DNA from: Candidatus Bathyarchaeota archaeon
Lineage (GTDB): Archaea; Thermoproteota; Bathyarchaeia; Bathyarchaeales; Bathycorpusculaceae
Length of the DNA: 64,000 nucleotides
Reading direction: 5' to 3'
Assembly: GCA_022865885.1 (NCBI GenBank)
Contig: JALHSQ010000134.1
Location: 1-64,000, forward strand
In this document: in pieces, positions 60,745 through 64,000 of the stretch
Layout of the letters: every line of letters starts with the position of its first letter
Numbering within the stretch: the stretch's first letter is position 1
Notes under the pieces: model-generated
Databases searched by the model: none
What the model saw: the letters and a program-made list of their open reading frames with translations, nothing else
Told to the model about the DNA's origin: nothing
Translations under genes and position numbers: made by a program

Positions 60745-61890
60745 TTATGCGTTGGACTCGAAAATCCAAACAACTCGGCTGAGAATCATCCTGATTGGCA
60801 GCTTCTGCGGGCAAAGTTCCTCGCATTTTCCACACCGAACGCATTTCTTGGCCTTGCTGTCTTGAGTAATGTTGGCCTGATATTTCTTCTGTACTTCATC
60901 GCTTCTGTCTTTCATGAAATACTCGTTGAATAAGGCGATTATTTCTGGTATGTTCACTCCTTCCGGGCAGGGCGTGCAATACTTGCAACCTGTGCATTCA
61001 ACGAAGCCAACCTCCTTGTACTTCTGCATGACTCGACTGATAAGCTCCAGTTCTTTCTTGTTCAGGATTCCAATGCTAGAACGGTTTGCGCTCTCCACGT
61101 TCTCTTTCACTTGTTCCATGGTGCTCATGCCACTGAGGACAACAGATACTTCCGGCTGGTTCCAGACCCATTGGAGGGCCCATTCCGCAGGCGTTCTCTT
61201 GACCTCTGCTTCATCCCAGATTGCCTGAATCTCTTTTGGAGGTTTCACGCTTAGTCTTCCGCCGGCTATAGGCTCCATTACGACGACTGCTAATCCCTTG
61301 GAGGCAGCGTACTTTAGTCCTCTCACACCAGCTTGATAGTCGGCATCGGCATAGTTATACTGAATCTGGCAGAACGTCCACCCGTCATAATTATCCACGA
61401 TCTCCTTAAACGCGTTGAACTCGTCATGAAAACTGAAGCCAAAATAGCATATCTTTCCTTCGTCGATCTTCCTCTCAGCCCATGCACATACGTCCAGTTC
61501 CTTCAGCTTTTGCCATCGCTCCTTTCCAAGGCCATGGAGTAGATAGAAATCCACGCAGTCCACCTGTAGTCTTTGGAGCTGTTCATCAAAATATTTGTCC
61601 AAGTCCTGCTTGGAATTGACAAGCCAGGTCGGCATCTTTGTAGCCAGCTTCACTTTCTCTCGATAACCATTCTTCAAGACCTTGCCAACAAGAACTTCGC
61701 TGTTACCTCTGTGATAAGGATAAGCCGTATCCACATAGTTCACGCCGTGATCGATGGCATACCTCATCATCTTGAATGCTTCAGGCTCATCGATTTTCCC
61801 GTAGTCACTTCCAACAGTAGGCAACCTCATCGCCCCAAACCCTAGAGCTGACACCTTCCACGTCAATTTCCCGAAGTCCCTATACTTCAT
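60745..61890 (-). CDS. Aldo/keto reductase with C-terminal 2[4Fe-4S] ferredoxin domain
   Basis: A 381-residue oxidoreductase. The TIM-barrel reductase part (1-280) has MKYRDFGKLTWKVSALGFGAMRLP, the catalytic Asp/Tyr in NYVDTAYPYHRGNSE, Lys in VKLATKMP, and His in DFYLLHGLG. The C-terminal 100 residues carry CTGCKYCTPCPEGVNIP and CVRCGKCEELCPQ, two cluster-binding motifs. This fused architecture is common in anaerobic archaea and bacteria; it probably reduces or oxidises aldehydes or sugars with electrons linked to ferredoxin. Convergent with the flavin-protein gene. The true substrate is unknown. Confidence 0.9.
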   Translation of the reverse strand: MKYRDFGKLTWKVSALGFGAMRLPTVGSDYGKIDEPEAFKMMRYAIDHGVNYVDTAYPYHRGNSEVLVGKVLKNGYREKVKLATKMPTWLVNSKQDLDKYFDEQLQRLQVDCVDFYLLHGLGKERWQKLKELDVCAWAERKIDEGKICYFGFSFHDEFNAFKEIVDNYDGWTFCQIQYNYADADYQAGVRGLKYAASKGLAVVVMEPIAGGRLSVKPPKEIQAIWDEAEVKRTPAEWALQWVWNQPEVSVVLSGMSTMEQVKENVESANRSSIGILNKKELELISRVMQKYKEVGFVECTGCKYCTPCPEGVNIPEIIALFNEYFMKDRSDEVQKKYQANITQDSKAKKCVRCGKCEELCPQKLPIRMILSRVVWIFESNA

Positions 61891-62067
61891 GATGTCGCCT
61901 CACACGTTTGAATAACAGAGAAAATCTCCTTATAGACGTTCTGGGCCAGCCCCAGCAATGACTAAACAAGAAGTCAAACCCGACTTTGTCTGCCAAATCG
62001 TTTTCACGTTTCATGTCAACAATCCTTTTACTGTCGGAAACCCTTTACTTCGAAAAGGTGAGAATCC

Positions 62068-63978
62068 ATGAGCCTATCATCGCTGAGCGACACAGTAAAG
62101 CGAGCCAGCGATGTCCTCAGATCTGGAGCCTCAACACAAGTCCTAGATTATGAACAACGTTTCTCCTCACTCAAGAACTTTTACGACAGCCTGCTTGTAG
62201 ACTTCATAAGAATGAGATTTGACCCCAAAGAAGCTTCTGAAACAGCAAAAAGATTCTTTGGAAGATTAACCGTTCGCTTTGCCGGTATAGACGGTACAAT
62301 GTACTCGCGGCCACTATTCGACTTGGTGATTTTCTTTGGCGGCGCATACGCCTCAACCGGAACCATAACTTTCTCAGAAAACAGCACACCCAAAGTCGAA
62401 TATGACGAAAGAACCCTCAAACAAGCCGCAGGAATATCAAGTGTCGTACCCGTCTACATCAATGACATTCCAGAAGTAGACCAAACCTTTTTTGAAACGA
62501 CACAACCAGAAGAGATTAACCCCAATAAATTATTAACAGATGAATCGATAATAAACAACGCTACAATTGCCAACTGGATAATGACCTTTGCCGAATATTA
62601 CCTTGCGTACAAGTTTGCCACAGACCCTGATGAAAACACCCGCATAATCCTTCTGGATAGGAGCTTGTCTATCGAACGGGCCAGCTTGATCTACGACACG
62701 GCAAAACCCAATCTGTGGAAAGCGAGATCCAGCATAATCGGATACAAGATTGACGACGAGACTATCGACACGAATGACTTGATCATTGCGCGCCAATGTG
62801 TGTGCAATGAAGCATTAGGATTGCCGCCTCCGAGAGCAGATTATCTGAGATATGCAATCATCGAACTAGTCAAGCAGAAGGGACCGTTGGCAGAGGAGCA
62901 AATTCTATCGGGACTAGGCATTGCAGACGACAAGCGAGCCAAGAGAGCAACACGATACCTCAAGCGTTCAGTGGACGAAGGCATTCTATGCGAGAAGGAC
63001 AAGAGATACACGATAAACCACAAGTACGCAACAACCTCTGAGCGCATCAGAAAGCTTGTAAAAAGCCTAGGTGACCACTTCTTCTTCACGAAAACAGCGG
63101 ATGCCACAACCGCGAGCCTAATGAAGATTCTGAAAGACGGAAAAGAACACTGGTTAACTACTATCGATATTGCTTTCTTAACACTTTTCACGCTACACAT
63201 GTTAATGGAGGAATGCTGGAAAAGAAACATCCTCCTCATAGGCATAACAAAGGACACTGCCGCAAGAGATTTCAAACGTCAATTAGTCCCAATCATGTGC
63301 AACGAAGGCTTACTGAGAAAGCCTCTTCCTCGCGAAGAATTTGAGAAACTACCGAACACCGACCGCATGATACTACAATCAGCCAGCATCCTTAACCCAG
63401 CAAAGATAAAACCCCCATGGAGCCTAGTCGAATATGATTCAGCCTTCAGAACCATGGTCACAGACAAGCAAAACCGTAAAGGCTATGTTTCAGGTGCAAT
63501 TAAGAACAAAATTAGCCTCGAAAAAACTTTCGTCAAAACGTACGTGCAGCTCACCCAAGCCCGATCAGATTCAATGTTACGCAGCAATGTCCTTCTCACA
63601 GACCGACTAGTCTATCCAGAATACGATTACAAACCTGAAAACGTCGTGGAATTTCGCAACGAATACAGTGGCGCAAATGAACCAGTCCAAATCATCCTAT
63701 TCAAAGACAAGGACAGACTGAACAAACTCCAAGACTTGGCAATGAGCATCATGACCGCCATGGCTCCATCCAGCATCCCCGAGGCCTTCGGCCACAACAA
63801 ACCACTGTTCATAGCTGACAAAATCGCAAAATGGAATTACAGCCAATTCAAACGTGTCGTAGACACAACAGCAGAATGGATAGTTAATAACCATAAATTG
63901 AGAAGCTTTGTATTCTACATGAGCACGTTCAGAGAAAGGAGGGCCACAATTGAAGCCGCAAGAAGAGAACAAGCTTAA
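62068..63978 (+). CDS. NurA-like nuclease with internal winged-helix insertion
   Basis: A 636-residue protein. RNase H-like NurA motifs can be seen: VRFAGIDGTMYSRP with Asp 75 (family DGS), IILLDRSLSIERA with Asp 197 (family LDGxL), GITKDTAARDF at about 392-402 (family SK/D motif), and KPLFIADKIAKWN near 590 (C-terminal metal residue). NurA proteins process DNA ends with the helicase HerA and are usually 340-450 aa; here about 190 extra residues lie between the second and third motif, including a winged-helix-like part (258-320, LVKQKGPLAEEQILSGLGI ... YLKRSVDEGILCEKDKRY). No herA is in the window. AAAAGGTGAG precedes ATG 62068. Confidence 0.78.
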   Translation: MSLSSLSDTVKRASDVLRSGASTQVLDYEQRFSSLKNFYDSLLVDFIRMRFDPKEASETAKRFFGRLTVRFAGIDGTMYSRPLFDLVIFFGGAYASTGTITFSENSTPKVEYDERTLKQAAGISSVVPVYINDIPEVDQTFFETTQPEEINPNKLLTDESIINNATIANWIMTFAEYYLAYKFATDPDENTRIILLDRSLSIERASLIYDTAKPNLWKARSSIIGYKIDDETIDTNDLIIARQCVCNEALGLPPPRADYLRYAIIELVKQKGPLAEEQILSGLGIADDKRAKRATRYLKRSVDEGILCEKDKRYTINHKYATTSERIRKLVKSLGDHFFFTKTADATTASLMKILKDGKEHWLTTIDIAFLTLFTLHMLMEECWKRNILLIGITKDTAARDFKRQLVPIMCNEGLLRKPLPREEFEKLPNTDRMILQSASILNPAKIKPPWSLVEYDSAFRTMVTDKQNRKGYVSGAIKNKISLEKTFVKTYVQLTQARSDSMLRSNVLLTDRLVYPEYDYKPENVVEFRNEYSGANEPVQIILFKDKDRLNKLQDLAMSIMTAMAPSSIPEAFGHNKPLFIADKIAKWNYSQFKRVVDTTAEWIVNNHKLRSFVFYMSTFRERRATIEAARREQA

Positions 63979-64000
63979 CGACTCCTGCTTCACAGACTTC

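Noticed and set aside
1-64000. CRISPR array or insertion sequence
   Set aside because: No regularly spaced direct repeats and no transposase gene or terminal inverted repeats were seen on either strand.

Overview
The window reads as a chromosomal segment of a mesophilic-looking archaeon. Archaeal markers are an isopentenyl phosphate kinase, a geranylgeranyl diphosphate synthase, a geranylgeranyl reductase, CofE of F420 synthesis, ribosomal protein L15e, two protein subunits of RNase P, class III (prepilin-type) signal peptides and TATA boxes about 25 nt ahead of several starts. Ribosomal protein L13e points to the TACK side of the Archaea. A Bathyarchaeia-like lineage is my best guess from gene content, but the sequence alone does not prove it. 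Many genes start with TTG behind a good GGAGG.

Layout. 0-1.6 kb: a HEPN-like protein and a non-coding stretch. 1.6-4 kb: isoprenoid lipid genes (small unknown gene plus IPK, divergent from a prenyl synthase). 4-7.5 kb: small membrane proteins, a tyrosine recombinase preceded by a 33-codon gene, and a leaderless micro-ORF. 7.5-12 kb: Lrp/AsnC regulator, a glmM/glmU-like pair for UDP-amino-sugar supply, and a PfkB kinase. 12-22 kb, minus strand: a complete archaeal type IV pilus-like locus. It holds a large beta-helix/PKD/Ig-repeat surface protein, secretion ATPase, TadC/FlaJ-type membrane platform, three prepilins and a prepilin peptidase whose frame has no ATG, GTG or TTG start ahead of its catalytic residues. 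22-25 kb: a two-gene operon ending in a PIN-like nuclease, and cofE.

25-53 kb is a cell-surface island. Two very large paralogous secreted proteins (1070 and about 1043 aa), each with a signal peptide and a strong promoter, are good S-layer candidates. Around them lie a subtilisin-type protease, a methyltransferase, at least six cytoplasmic GT2/GT4 glycosyltransferases and three multi-membrane GT-C-like proteins. Together they look like a module that builds, glycosylates and trims the envelope. GlmM/GlmU upstream could supply its amino sugar.

53-64 kb returns to housekeeping: a site-2 type metalloprotease, a zinc-ribbon protein, a membrane-anchored coiled coil, an HxlR-type regulator divergent from geranylgeranyl reductase, the operon L15e-L13e-COG1325 RNA-binding protein-Rpp30-Pop5, a flavin-type oxidase, an aldo/keto reductase with ferredoxin domain, and a NurA-like nuclease with an internal insertion.

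I saw no tRNA, rRNA, CRISPR array or insertion sequence. Several intergenic regions contain hairpins or exact palindromes that the genes do not explain, including five copies of GCGCGCGC, all outside confident genes.
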